From NCBI GenBank assembly GCA_934589325.1, contig CAKTNU010000005.1, positions 1 through 24,878 of the forward strand: a stretch of DNA of 24,878 nt, given 5' to 3'. The notes beneath the pieces are model-generated. The model did no database searches. It was given only the letters and a program-made list of their open reading frames with translations, and had not been told where the DNA came from. Of this stretch, positions 14,133-20,604 are shown in pieces (the first letter of the stretch is position 1; the number at the start of each line of letters is the position of its first letter). The position numbers were made by a program, and so were the translations under genes. This DNA comes from an uncultured Oscillospiraceae bacterium. GTDB taxonomy: Bacteria; Bacillota_A; Clostridia; Oscillospirales; Oscillospiraceae.

Positions 14133-16346
14133 ATGAAAATAACCGGTAAAAAAATGATGGCGCTCATAATGTCGCTCACCATGCTGCTGTCGCTTATGCC
14201 CGCGGCGTTCGCCGACGGGGATGCGGAGATAAGTGCCGCTCCCGAGGCGCAGACGTCCAACGGCGCCGGACAGCTTGCAAAGATAGGCGAGACGTATTAT
14301 GAAACGCTGGACGATGCGGTCGCGGCTGCTCAGAGCGGCGACGTTATCGAGCTGCTTGGCAGCTGCACCAGCGGCGGCATGGATATCACCAAGAACATCA
14401 CAATAAAAGGCGAATACAGCATCACCTTTGCGGGCCGCGGCATCGCGCTCCGCGGCGCCGAGCTCACGCTGGACGGCTGCACCGTCATCATGAACGGCAT
14501 CGGCGCGACCGGCTACGGCGAATGGGGCTGGATGAGCATAGCACTCGGCAGCGGAGCCGCGCTGAACCTCAACTCCGCGGTAATGACTCTTGACGGCACC
14601 GGTACCGCGAGCGATACCCATGCAATATACTGCACCGGAGACAACGCCATAAATCTTGTCGGCTCTTCGCTGACCGTGAAGAATTACCCGCAGGATGCAA
14701 TAGAATGGGACGGCGGCAAGGCCGAATATACGGTCAATATCAGCGGCGGCTCCACTCTGCTGCTCGACCATAACCGCTCCGGCTTTGCGGGAACCTTTAA
14801 GGTCAACAGCGTCGGCAGCACCGTGACCGTGACCAACAGCCTCGGTAATGCCTCCAATGGCACCGATTTTGTGTTTGACGGCGGCGTGGTGGAATTCAGC
14901 GGCAATGCCGGCCATGCCATATCCAGCACGAGCGAGATGAGCTTCAAGGGCGGAGTGAACGCGCAGATCAAAAATAACGGCCTCTGCGCGCTGTATATCA
15001 ACTCCGGCAAGATCAGCATCAGCGCCGACGCCGAGCTTGAGATAAGCGGCAACGGCAAGACCGAGGCCGCGAAGGGCGAGGCAGCCCGCGGCACGATAAA
15101 TATTGCCGGCAGCACGGCATCTCTCGAGGTGGCACCGGGTGCAAAGCTCAGTGTTACAGATAACTTTACTTCTGCGATACGAAATAACGGCTCCGCAATA
15201 ATCGGCTCCGGCAGCTTCCTGCGCAACGGATCCATGGTACCCTACGGCGGCGGCCTGAACAATTTCGGCTCCGCGACCATCGCGGAGGGCGCTGTGATGT
15301 ACAATAACCATGCGCAGAGCGCGGGCGACGACATCGCAAACTCCGGTACGCTCAGCATCGCAAAGACCGGCTCCGGCTGGACGTTGGACGGCACGGCCGG
15401 TACGAATGACTGCTCGAGCAGCATTGACGGCTGGTATGACGACGGTGAAAATGCCCGCTGGAATACGCACAGTCTGTCCGGCCTGCACGTAGAGCATGTA
15501 GAGGCCGGTGTGATCCCGTCCGGGACCTACCTCAAGGCGGCGCACGGCGTCGGCACCAAGGAGCAGCATGATCCCGCTGAGCTCACCTTCGTCAAGATAG
15601 ATTCCGTCACCGGCGAACCGATCAACAAGGCGGAGTTTGGCCTCTACAGCGATGCGACCTGCAAGGATTACATTGAAGGCGGCAGGACCAACGCTGACGG
15701 CCTGCTGACGATAGGGAAGCTGGCGGCAGGGACCTACTATCTCAAGGAGACCAAGGCACCTGACGGCTACAAGCTCAATACGAACGTTTACACTGTGCTC
15801 GTCACCGAGAAAGAGGGCGAGGTCAATACCGTTGTGGAAAACGGCGAGGCTGTCTACGTGCATGAGTACAGCGCGGCAGCGGAGCTGCTTTTGAACGGCG
15901 AGGCTGTAGAAGCCGCAAAAGGGCAGAATTACCCCAGCATTACTGACGAGCCGGTCGCGAGCTTCACTGTGCGCAAGGTCTGGGTCGATAATAATGCCAA
16001 GACCGGCCGTACAGCCGTCGAGATGAGCCTGTCCGCCAACGGCAGGCAGATAGAAAAGTTTGAGCTGAGCGATAAAAACGGCTGGGAAAAGAGCTTTGAG
16101 CTTGCAAAGTATGACGAGAACGGCAAAGAGATAAAGTACACGGTTACCGAGCTGACCGAGGTCAAGGGATATGTCACGGGCTACAGTGCCGATACCTTCA
16201 CCGTTTACAATACGCTCGAGAGCCTCAAGCCCAAAACCGGCGACGACAGTGATCTCATGCTGTGGCTCATACTCGGCATCTCCGCACTCGCCTGCGCTGC
16301 AGGCGCGGGGACGCTGCTGTACAGGAGAAATAAGAAGCTCGGCTGA
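14133..16346 (+). CDS. Sortase-type cell-wall surface protein with beta-helix-like region and SpaA/Cna_B domains
   Basis: The 737-residue protein is exported by a signal peptide (cleavage probably after AFA, residue 27). Residues about 40-470 are repetitive, rich in short beta-strand motifs with Gly, Ser, Asn and Thr, like a right-handed beta-helix. A SpaA-type domain follows (484-570; Lys of VKID and Glu of KETKAPDGY are the usual isopeptide partners), then a Cna_B domain (about 612-695). The end is a wall-anchoring signal: KPKTG (699-703), a hydrophobic segment (708-729) and RRNKK. The motif is KPKTG rather than LPxTG. No sortase gene is visible here. It has its own promoter, and the ribosome site AAGGAGG lies 9 bases before the ATG. 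Probable role: adhesin or glycan-binding wall protein. Confidence 0.9.
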   Translation: MKITGKKMMALIMSLTMLLSLMPAAFADGDAEISAAPEAQTSNGAGQLAKIGETYYETLDDAVAAAQSGDVIELLGSCTSGGMDITKNITIKGEYSITFAGRGIALRGAELTLDGCTVIMNGIGATGYGEWGWMSIALGSGAALNLNSAVMTLDGTGTASDTHAIYCTGDNAINLVGSSLTVKNYPQDAIEWDGGKAEYTVNISGGSTLLLDHNRSGFAGTFKVNSVGSTVTVTNSLGNASNGTDFVFDGGVVEFSGNAGHAISSTSEMSFKGGVNAQIKNNGLCALYINSGKISISADAELEISGNGKTEAAKGEAARGTINIAGSTASLEVAPGAKLSVTDNFTSAIRNNGSAIIGSGSFLRNGSMVPYGGGLNNFGSATIAEGAVMYNNHAQSAGDDIANSGTLSIAKTGSGWTLDGTAGTNDCSSSIDGWYDDGENARWNTHSLSGLHVEHVEAGVIPSGTYLKAAHGVGTKEQHDPAELTFVKIDSVTGEPINKAEFGLYSDATCKDYIEGGRTNADGLLTIGKLAAGTYYLKETKAPDGYKLNTNVYTVLVTEKEGEVNTVVENGEAVYVHEYSAAAELLLNGEAVEAAKGQNYPSITDEPVASFTVRKVWVDNNAKTGRTAVEMSLSANGRQIEKFELSDKNGWEKSFELAKYDENGKEIKYTVTELTEVKGYVTGYSADTFTVYNTLESLKPKTGDDSDLMLWLILGISALACAAGAGTLLYRRNKKLG

Positions 16347-16375
16347 CGCTGAGAATTAAAAAGACAGGATACCAG

Positions 16376-16414
16376 AACAGGCGGCACTCAGCTTCGGTTG
16401 GGTGCCGCCTGTTT
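16376..16414 (+). terminator. Terminator of the surface protein gene
   Basis: 15-bp stem AACAGGCGGCACTCA / TGGGTGCCGCCTGTT (one G-T pair) with a GCTTCGGT loop and a short T-run, 29 bases past the stop. Confidence 0.85.
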
Positions 16415-16420
16415 CTGCTC

Positions 16421-16558
16421 TGCAAAGCACTGCAAGCCTTGATAGGTGGGTATTTCGATGCAGAGTATGTCGACACTGGGAAAATTGAAAATCTGATTAT
16501 ATTCGAGGAAAAGCTGCATTTTAGGAAGATAATTTCCGGGCGTACTATTGAAAATTAA
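16421..16558 (+). pseudogene. Orphan 45-codon open frame, likely remnant of a gene 3' end
   Basis: An open frame without a usable start reads LQALIGGYFDAEYVD and, later, LIIFEEKLHFRKIISG, ending in TAA at 16556-16558. Its composition looks protein-like, and the LQxxIGGY segment weakly recalls the start of DUF3846 proteins of mobile elements. It begins directly after the surface-protein terminator, where GC content drops. I cannot assign it with confidence; it may be chance or a relic of a transferred gene. Confidence 0.3.
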
Positions 16559-16577
16559 TAGATCTCCGTAATATAAT
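16548..16577 (+). promoter_or_regulatory. Promoter of the Nudix pair
   Basis: TTGAAA (16548-16553), 18-bp spacer, consensus TATAAT (16572-16577). It overlaps the end of the orphan frame at 16421-16558. Confidence 0.6.
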
Positions 16578-16614
16578 GTGTGTACACAAATTGAACGCGA
16601 ATGGAGGTACGATA

Positions 16615-16667
16615 ATGTGCGTAATTCTGTTCCGGCATGGTATAAAATGATCGTGGAGGCTATGTGA
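16615..16667 (+). other. Leader ORFs upstream of the Nudix pseudogene
   Basis: A strong ribosome site, GGAGG at 16603-16607, precedes two short overlapping frames. ATG 16615 reads MCVILFRHGIK and stops at 16650. GTG 16617 reads VRNSVPAWYKMIVEAM and stops with TGA at 16665-16667, overlapping the Nudix ATG (TGATG). The second arrangement would couple translation into the Nudix gene. Either may be a leader peptide or a remnant of a longer gene. Confidence 0.35.
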
Positions 16668-17114
16668 TGGCAAAAATCGAAACAGTTGAATGTACAAATA
16701 TGTGCATGGTCTGTGATGGCAGCCGGGCGTCGTGATCAACCGGGAAAAGCAGGACTGGCCGGGCATCGCCTTCCCCGGAGGTCATGTAGAGCCGGGGAAT
16801 CCTTTACGGATGCTGTGATTCGTGAGGTGCATAAGGAAACCGGACTAAATATCCGGTTCCCCCAACTCTGCGGTATCAAGGACTGGTGTGAGAATCGGTG
16901 CAGGTTTGTTGTGCTGCTTTATAAGGCAAATTGTTTTGAGGGTGAATTACGTTCCAGCTCAGAAGACAGGGTCTGGTGGGAAGATATTGCTAATCTGCAC
17001 AATCTCAAGTTGTCTTTGGATATGTGTGATATGTTCCGGGTTTTCAGAGAAGAAAATTTGAGCGAGTTTTTCTACTATCAGGAAGGCAGTGCGTGGAAAT
17101 ATGATTTGAAATAG
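16667..17114 (+). pseudogene. Nudix hydrolase pseudogene with two frameshifts
   Basis: The ATG at 16667 has GGAGG at 16655-16659 and starts a normal Nudix N-terminus (IETVECTNMCMV). The frame is lost at about 16724-16729 (apparent loss of one base; TGA at 16733-16735), continues one frame over as VVINREKQDWPGIAFPGGHV, and is lost again at the G-run 16794-16797, where one more G would restore EPGESFTDAV. The rest reads to TAG at 17112-17114. Rejoined, the protein is about 150 residues with a Nudix box, but the REVxEE core reads REVHKE, with Lys for one Glu. It therefore looks genuinely decayed; both lesions sit next to G-runs, so sequencing error is an alternative. A second Nudix gene follows 26 bases on. 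Confidence 0.85.
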
Positions 17115-17140
17115 AAAAACGGTGATAAGGTGAAAGAGCA

Positions 17141-17617
17141 ATGAACAAAGATATGTGTGTAGCCTGTGGCGATGGGTTTTTGAATATTCGTGCCGGTGCG
17201 ATCATCATGAAGAATAGAAAGCTTTTGATGGTTGGCAATGACAGAGACTATCTCTACTCCGTTGGCGGCAGGGTAAAATTCGGTGAAACAGCAGAAGATG
17301 CTGTTGTTCGGGAAGTGTTTGAAGAGACAGGCGTTAAGATGGAAATTGACCGCCTCGGCTTTGTGCATGAAAACTATTTTTATGGCGACGTGCCTTCCAA
17401 TCGGAACAAGCTGATTTATGAGATATCGTTTTTCTTCTATATGAAAGTACCGGATACCTTTGTGCCGATCAGCGAAAGCTTCGCGGAAGATGACAGCAAC
17501 GAACACCTTGTGTGGGTTTCGCTCAATGATGACATTAAGATATATCCGGAATTTTTCAAGACCGAATTGAAGGATCCAATAAACACAGTAAAGCATTTCA
17601 CTACTGACGGGAGATAA
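17141..17617 (+). CDS. Nudix hydrolase
   Basis: The 158-residue cytosolic protein carries a perfect Nudix box, GX5EX7REUXEEXGU, running from GRVKFGE to REVFEETGV (about residues 43-66), so it should hydrolyse a nucleoside diphosphate linked to another moiety; the substrate cannot be told. The N-terminus (CVACGDGFLNIRAGAIIMKN) is typical of a small Firmicutes subgroup. It follows the broken Nudix gene, and the two are probably co-transcribed from the promoter at 16548-16577. They are different subfamilies rather than a recent duplication. Base composition is clearly AT-richer than the flanking operons, which suggests acquisition by transfer. The ATG at 17141 has a modest AAGGTG site (17127-17132). 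Confidence 0.9.
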   Translation: MNKDMCVACGDGFLNIRAGAIIMKNRKLLMVGNDRDYLYSVGGRVKFGETAEDAVVREVFEETGVKMEIDRLGFVHENYFYGDVPSNRNKLIYEISFFFYMKVPDTFVPISESFAEDDSNEHLVWVSLNDDIKIYPEFFKTELKDPINTVKHFTTDGR

Positions 17618-17641
17618 CTGAACAGGAGGGGGACAGTATCT

Positions 17642-17728
17642 ATGTCAGACAACGGGAATTGCAAGCGCCGGCAGAAGATTATGGGCTGCATGCACGTGGA
17701 TGAGCTGCTGAAAACGGAACAGGCATGA
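17642..17728 (+). CDS. Possible 28-aa small protein
   Basis: A short frame starting at ATG 17642 follows a very strong purine run, AGGAGGGGG (about 17623-17631), although the spacing of roughly 10-12 bases is long. The product has two cysteines, a basic first half (CKRRQK) and an amphipathic end (VDELLKTEQA). Its stop codon lies inside the left arm of a 13-bp hairpin. It has no recognisable family and could be a fragment left over from the transferred segment. Confidence 0.35.
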   Translation: MSDNGNCKRRQKIMGCMHVDELLKTEQA

Positions 17729-17747
17729 CCGAGATCATGCCTGTTCC
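17716..17747 (-). terminator. Hairpin, probable terminator for the deacetylase gene
   Basis: Perfect 13-bp stem GGAACAGGCATGA / TCATGCCTGTTCC with a 6-base loop. Read on the minus strand it is followed by GTTTT, about 75 bases past the deacetylase stop. On the plus strand it has no T-run. Confidence 0.5.
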
Positions 17748-17775
17748 GGGAAAGCTGAATTTTAATTTTTACCGG

Positions 17776-17802
17776 CAGGATGGCTTTTGCCATCCTGTTT
17801 TT
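17776..17802 (+). terminator. Terminator of the Nudix region
   Basis: Perfect 9-bp stem CAGGATGGC / GCCATCCTG with a TTTT loop, followed directly by T5. It works on the plus strand only. Confidence 0.88.
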
Positions 17803-17821
17803 GTTCCGTTGTATTGTAGTA

Positions 17822-19087
17822 TTATCCTATCACCGGCGGGCGGCCGGAGGCGTCGAACACCGAATCAACATCGAAAAAGCGCTCGTTCAGAAGGTCCCGG
17901 TAATAGGTCATCGAGTATCCGCCTATCTCGATCCGGGACATGAGCGCGTAGTCGTCGTTCAGCTCGTTATACACCTTGCTGTCCACAGTGCAGTAAATTT
18001 CAAACCCGGCGTCCAGAATACACTGCAGCGCGGGCTGCTGCACGCGATAGCCGAACGGCGCGATGAAAAGCCGCGTCTCGCCGATGCAGGGGACCACATG
18101 GTCGACCCATTTATTGATGTCATACGATATCTTCTCAACAGAGCAGCCCGGGCCGTAGAAATTGTTTACACGGTTGTGGGTGTAGCTGTGGCTGGCAAAA
18201 TTCCAGCCCTGCTCCTTCAGTGCCGCAACAACGACGCGCATCTCGTCGGCCTGCTCCGGAATATCGTAATCATAGCCGAACGCACCCTGAAATCCGGTCA
18301 GCGCTATCGTACCCTTGTGCCCCTGATACGAGAAATCCGGATGCTCTGCGACGAATGCGTCCACGACGCCCATAACGTCGCCGTCTGGGATCACATCCAC
18401 GCCGCCGGAGGGATTGTTGACGCGGTACATCAGTGCGCCGCTGCCGTCGACAAAAAGCTGCTGGGCGTAGCCGCTGCCGTAGGCATAGGCCACATCGTCA
18501 ACCGAGAGTATCAGCGGAGTCTTACCCTCGGGCAGCATTATCTTCTGCCGTACCATCTTGCCGTCCTGCTTGACCCAGAGCTTGTCAAGGTCGTACAGCA
18601 CATAGCCGCGTTCATAGAGCTGCGGCAGTATCTTTTCAAACTCCGCCTTTTCCGAAAAACCGGAGTTGAAGCCGCCCATAGGCGTGGAAAGATCGGTGAA
18701 TATCATTTCGGGATATACGATCAGACTGTGCAGGAAAATGTGCGGCACATCATCGGTGAAATCCACAAGCGCGGCTTTCTGCGCCTCAAGCCCGGCTCTG
18801 GCAGCAGATATCTCGCTGCACTCAAGCTCCGGATCGCTCAAAACGTCTATGGCTTCATCATAGAAATACTGCTGTGCCAGACTCTCCGCACGGGCCAGAG
18901 CTTCGCTTCGCTTTGCCGCAAGCTGCTCCTGCCGCGCCTGCTCTTCGGGGTCCGGAGTAGGCTCGAGATTTATTGCGGCAGCCGTAGGCTCCGGAGTGGC
19001 GCTGCGAGAGTACAGTGCCGCTGCCGCGATCAGCAGAGACATTGATGCCGCAATGAGCGCGATTATGACAATGGTTGTTCTTTTCAA
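17822..19087 (-). CDS. Membrane-anchored polysaccharide deacetylase (NodB-like)
   Basis: The 421-residue protein has an N-terminal membrane anchor (5-26), a Pro/Glu/Gln-rich linker with a charged helix (about 40-105) and an extracellular NodB-type domain. Metal and catalytic residues are visible as SVDD (195-198) in place of the usual TFDD, and FASHSYTH (297-304), the SHxxxH metal motif. It should remove acetyl groups from N-acetylhexosamines in peptidoglycan or a surface polysaccharide. The segment between the two motifs, about 100 residues, is longer than in compact members and may hold an insertion. The start is a TTG at 19087, chosen because GGAGGG (19094-19099) lies 7 bases upstream and no ATG fits. 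It follows the small membrane protein gene after 28 bases. Confidence 0.85.
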   Translation of the reverse strand: MKRTTIVIIALIAASMSLLIAAAALYSRSATPEPTAAAINLEPTPDPEEQARQEQLAAKRSEALARAESLAQQYFYDEAIDVLSDPELECSEISAARAGLEAQKAALVDFTDDVPHIFLHSLIVYPEMIFTDLSTPMGGFNSGFSEKAEFEKILPQLYERGYVLYDLDKLWVKQDGKMVRQKIMLPEGKTPLILSVDDVAYAYGSGYAQQLFVDGSGALMYRVNNPSGGVDVIPDGDVMGVVDAFVAEHPDFSYQGHKGTIALTGFQGAFGYDYDIPEQADEMRVVVAALKEQGWNFASHSYTHNRVNNFYGPGCSVEKISYDINKWVDHVVPCIGETRLFIAPFGYRVQQPALQCILDAGFEIYCTVDSKVYNELNDDYALMSRIEIGGYSMTYYRDLLNERFFDVDSVFDASGRPPVIG

Positions 19088-19115
19088 AGGGGATCCCTCC
19101 TGTCCGGTACCGGAC

Positions 19116-19421
19116 TTATTCGGGTTTGTTCTCCTCCGACTTGCCGTCCGGTCTGGCTATTCTGAATGTAAAAACGATGGTGAAGATGGACATTGCAACC
19201 GCCGTCGCGATTATAGCGGCGGTGAAGTTCATCGGGATGACATTGCGCAGCAGATAGACCGCCGCAAGTGCGGCAAGGTCGATAACGAAGCGCAGGGTGT
19301 TGCAGAGAGAGACGCTCTTTATGTCGTTTTTGGCGACGGCGTTTCTCATGAGTGCGGCGTTCAAAAGTGCATCCAGCAGCCCCCATACCGTGCCGCCGAT
19401 GATGCTCAGAGCGATTTGCAT
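19116..19421 (-). CDS. Small four-helix membrane protein, AtpI-like
   Basis: The 101-residue protein is nearly all hydrophobic, with about four predicted helices (roughly 4-24, 40-60, 65-88 with a short break) and a charged C-terminal tail (RIARPDGKSEENKPE). Its length and Gly/Leu/Asn pattern recall ATP synthase protein I, but no ATP synthase genes are near, so that name is only a resemblance. It is the first gene of a two-gene minus-strand unit with the polysaccharide deacetylase, and has its own good promoter. AAAGGA lies about 10 bases before the ATG. Confidence 0.6.
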   Translation of the reverse strand: MQIALSIIGGTVWGLLDALLNAALMRNAVAKNDIKSVSLCNTLRFVIDLAALAAVYLLRNVIPMNFTAAIIATAVAMSIFTIVFTFRIARPDGKSEENKPE

Positions 19422-19457
19422 TGTGTATCAGTCCTTTGGTTTAGTAATTACGGACTC

Positions 19458-19486
19458 ATTTTACCACAGCGCCGCAGTATTTCCAA
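19458..19486 (-). promoter_or_regulatory. Promoter of the membrane protein-deacetylase unit
   Basis: Minus strand: TTGGAA (19486-19481), exactly 17 bp, TAAAAT (19463-19458). The start would be near 19451, a leader of about 30 nt. Confidence 0.6.
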
Positions 19487-19635
19487 CTGTGCATTTTCCA
19501 CATTTCAAGATATGATTTTTAGGCAATACCGCACAGTGCATTAGTATTGACAATTTTTAAAATTTCCAAACTTGTGAGACATTGCCGCGGTTTGCGGACG
19601 TGCGGCGGGGCATAATAATGGCGAGGTGATTTTGA

Positions 19636-19809
19636 ATGAGTCCGAAAGAATTGCTGTATATCGACGATGCGCTCGGCCATACTCAGTTTTTGATGACCCA
19701 GTGCCGCGAGGCTGCAAATCAGCTTTCCGATCCCGCACTGCGGCGTCAGGCTATGGAGCTGGTCAACGGCAACCAGAAGCTGTTTACGCAGTTTTACAAT
19801 CTTGTGTAA
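19636..19809 (+). CDS. Small spore-coat-associated protein
   Basis: A 57-residue protein starting at ATG 19636 with GAGGTGA at 19623-19629. It is helical, Gln/Leu-rich and contains ELLYIDDALGHTQFL, which resembles the first helix of CotF-type spore coat proteins. It ends 12 bases before the CotF-like gene, and its TAA overlaps that gene's AAGGAGGG ribosome site, so the two are made together. In many clostridia a CotF-like coat protein is split over two such small genes; the assignment to sporulation rests on that pairing. Confidence 0.75.
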   Translation: MSPKELLYIDDALGHTQFLMTQCREAANQLSDPALRRQAMELVNGNQKLFTQFYNLV

Positions 19810-19821
19810 GGAGGGTCCGAC

Positions 19822-20070
19822 ATGAACGACAAGGATATAATGGAGGGCATCCTCCTGACCACAAAGGGCGTATGTGACCTGTATATGCACGGCACCATCG
19901 AATCCGCGACGCCGAACGTCCATGAGGCGTTCAACACCGCGCTGAGCGATACTCTGTGCATGCAGGACGGCATCTATAAGCAGATGGCCAGCCGGGGCTG
20001 GTATCCGTCGGAGCAGGCTCAACAGCAGCAGCTTCAGCAGGTAAAGCAGAAGTACGCCACAATGGGCTAA
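19822..20070 (+). CDS. CotF-like spore coat protein
   Basis: This 82-residue protein matches the coat-F pattern: an N-terminal DIMEGILLTTKGVCDLY helix, a conserved central stretch with NVHEAFNTALSDTL, then IYKQMASRGWYP and a Gln-rich end. Such proteins are ferritin-like helical bundles placed in the spore coat. It marks the organism as a spore former. Its ATG follows AAGGAGGG formed at the end of the previous gene. It is the second gene of a two-gene unit and is followed by a bidirectional terminator. Confidence 0.85.
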   Translation: MNDKDIMEGILLTTKGVCDLYMHGTIESATPNVHEAFNTALSDTLCMQDGIYKQMASRGWYPSEQAQQQQLQQVKQKYATMG

Positions 20071-20102
20071 GGCTTCAGACCGGGGCGCGGCAGCGTAAAT
20101 GT

Positions 20103-20140
20103 GCAAAAAGTACCGATGTGTATGCATCGGTACTTTTTGC
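20103..20140. terminator. Bidirectional terminator between cotF-like and lgt units
   Basis: Perfect 16-bp stem GCAAAAAGTACCGATG / CATCGGTACTTTTTGC with a 6-base loop. A5 and T5 in the arms serve both the plus coat genes and the convergent minus gene ending at 20165. Confidence 0.9.
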
Positions 20141-20164
20141 GCTGTGTCTGTATTATGGATGCGT

Positions 20165-20599
20165 TTACTCGTTTTTGCCGTCGTCCTCGGTGGCATCGAC
20201 TATATTGTCAAAGTCGTCAAACTCACCGATCTCAACATCGATATCGGACTCACTGCAGCCGGATGCGGCAGCGTCTGCCTTGAGGGAATTTATCTCGTCC
20301 TCCTTTTCGGCAATACGGCCGCAGATCTCTTCGGCCTGCGCGAACAGCGGAGCAAAGAAGCCCTCGGGAGAATCCTTGGCCTGCTCGTAGTACAGACGGC
20401 CGATCTCGGTGTAGACGCGCTTGAGCTCCTCGTTCTCGCCGTTAAGCTCGAGCGCGAGCTTGGCAATGCGGCCGTAGGATCTTGCGCGGCTTGCGCCATT
20501 CTCGTAAATGTCGCGGACGGCGCCGCTCTCGGCGACCTCTTTGACCTTGCCGACAATGGAGTTAATAGTGCCGGAAATAATGTCTTTGTAATCTGCCAT
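20165..20599 (-). CDS. Coiled-coil acidic protein of unknown function
   Basis: The 144-residue protein has no recognised domain. Residues 1-60 are helical and positively charged in patches (YKDIISGTINSIVGKVKEVA), residues 85-115 form a likely coiled coil (EEICGRIAEKEDEINSLKAD), and the C-terminus (about 117-144) is strongly acidic (DVEIGEFDDFDNI). It lies 5 bases downstream of lgt with a strong AAGGAGG and is the last gene of the M16-M16-lgt operon. It looks cytosolic. No function is proposed. Confidence 0.8.
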   Translation of the reverse strand: MADYKDIISGTINSIVGKVKEVAESGAVRDIYENGASRARSYGRIAKLALELNGENEELKRVYTEIGRLYYEQAKDSPEGFFAPLFAQAEEICGRIAEKEDEINSLKADAAASGCSESDIDVEIGEFDDFDNIVDATEDDGKNE

Positions 20600-20604
20600 G
20601 GTGA

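Noticed and set aside
14058..15863. 601-codon open frame on the minus strand opposite the surface protein gene
   Set aside because: The plus-strand gene has a signal peptide, SpaA/Cna_B domains, an anchor motif, promoter and ribosome site. The antisense frame has no domain or ribosome site and reflects GC-rich codon composition.
16414..17728. Complete mobile element or insertion sequence
   Set aside because: No transposase, integrase, terminal inverted repeats or flanking duplications could be seen; only compositional and decay evidence exists.
17780..19045. 421-codon plus-strand frame opposite the polysaccharide deacetylase
   Set aside because: The minus-strand frame has anchor, metal motifs and a strong ribosome site. 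The plus frame has His/Val/Arg-rich antisense composition and no family signature.
19116..19421. Firm naming as ATP synthase protein I
   Set aside because: No ATP synthase genes are nearby and the resemblance is limited to size and hydrophobic pattern.
19547..19617. TTGACA at 19547 or CATAATA at 19611 as promoter of the coat genes
   Set aside because: TTGACA has no acceptable -10 at 16-18 bp. CATAATA fits a sporulation-sigma -10, but no matching -35 was found, so neither is listed as a feature.
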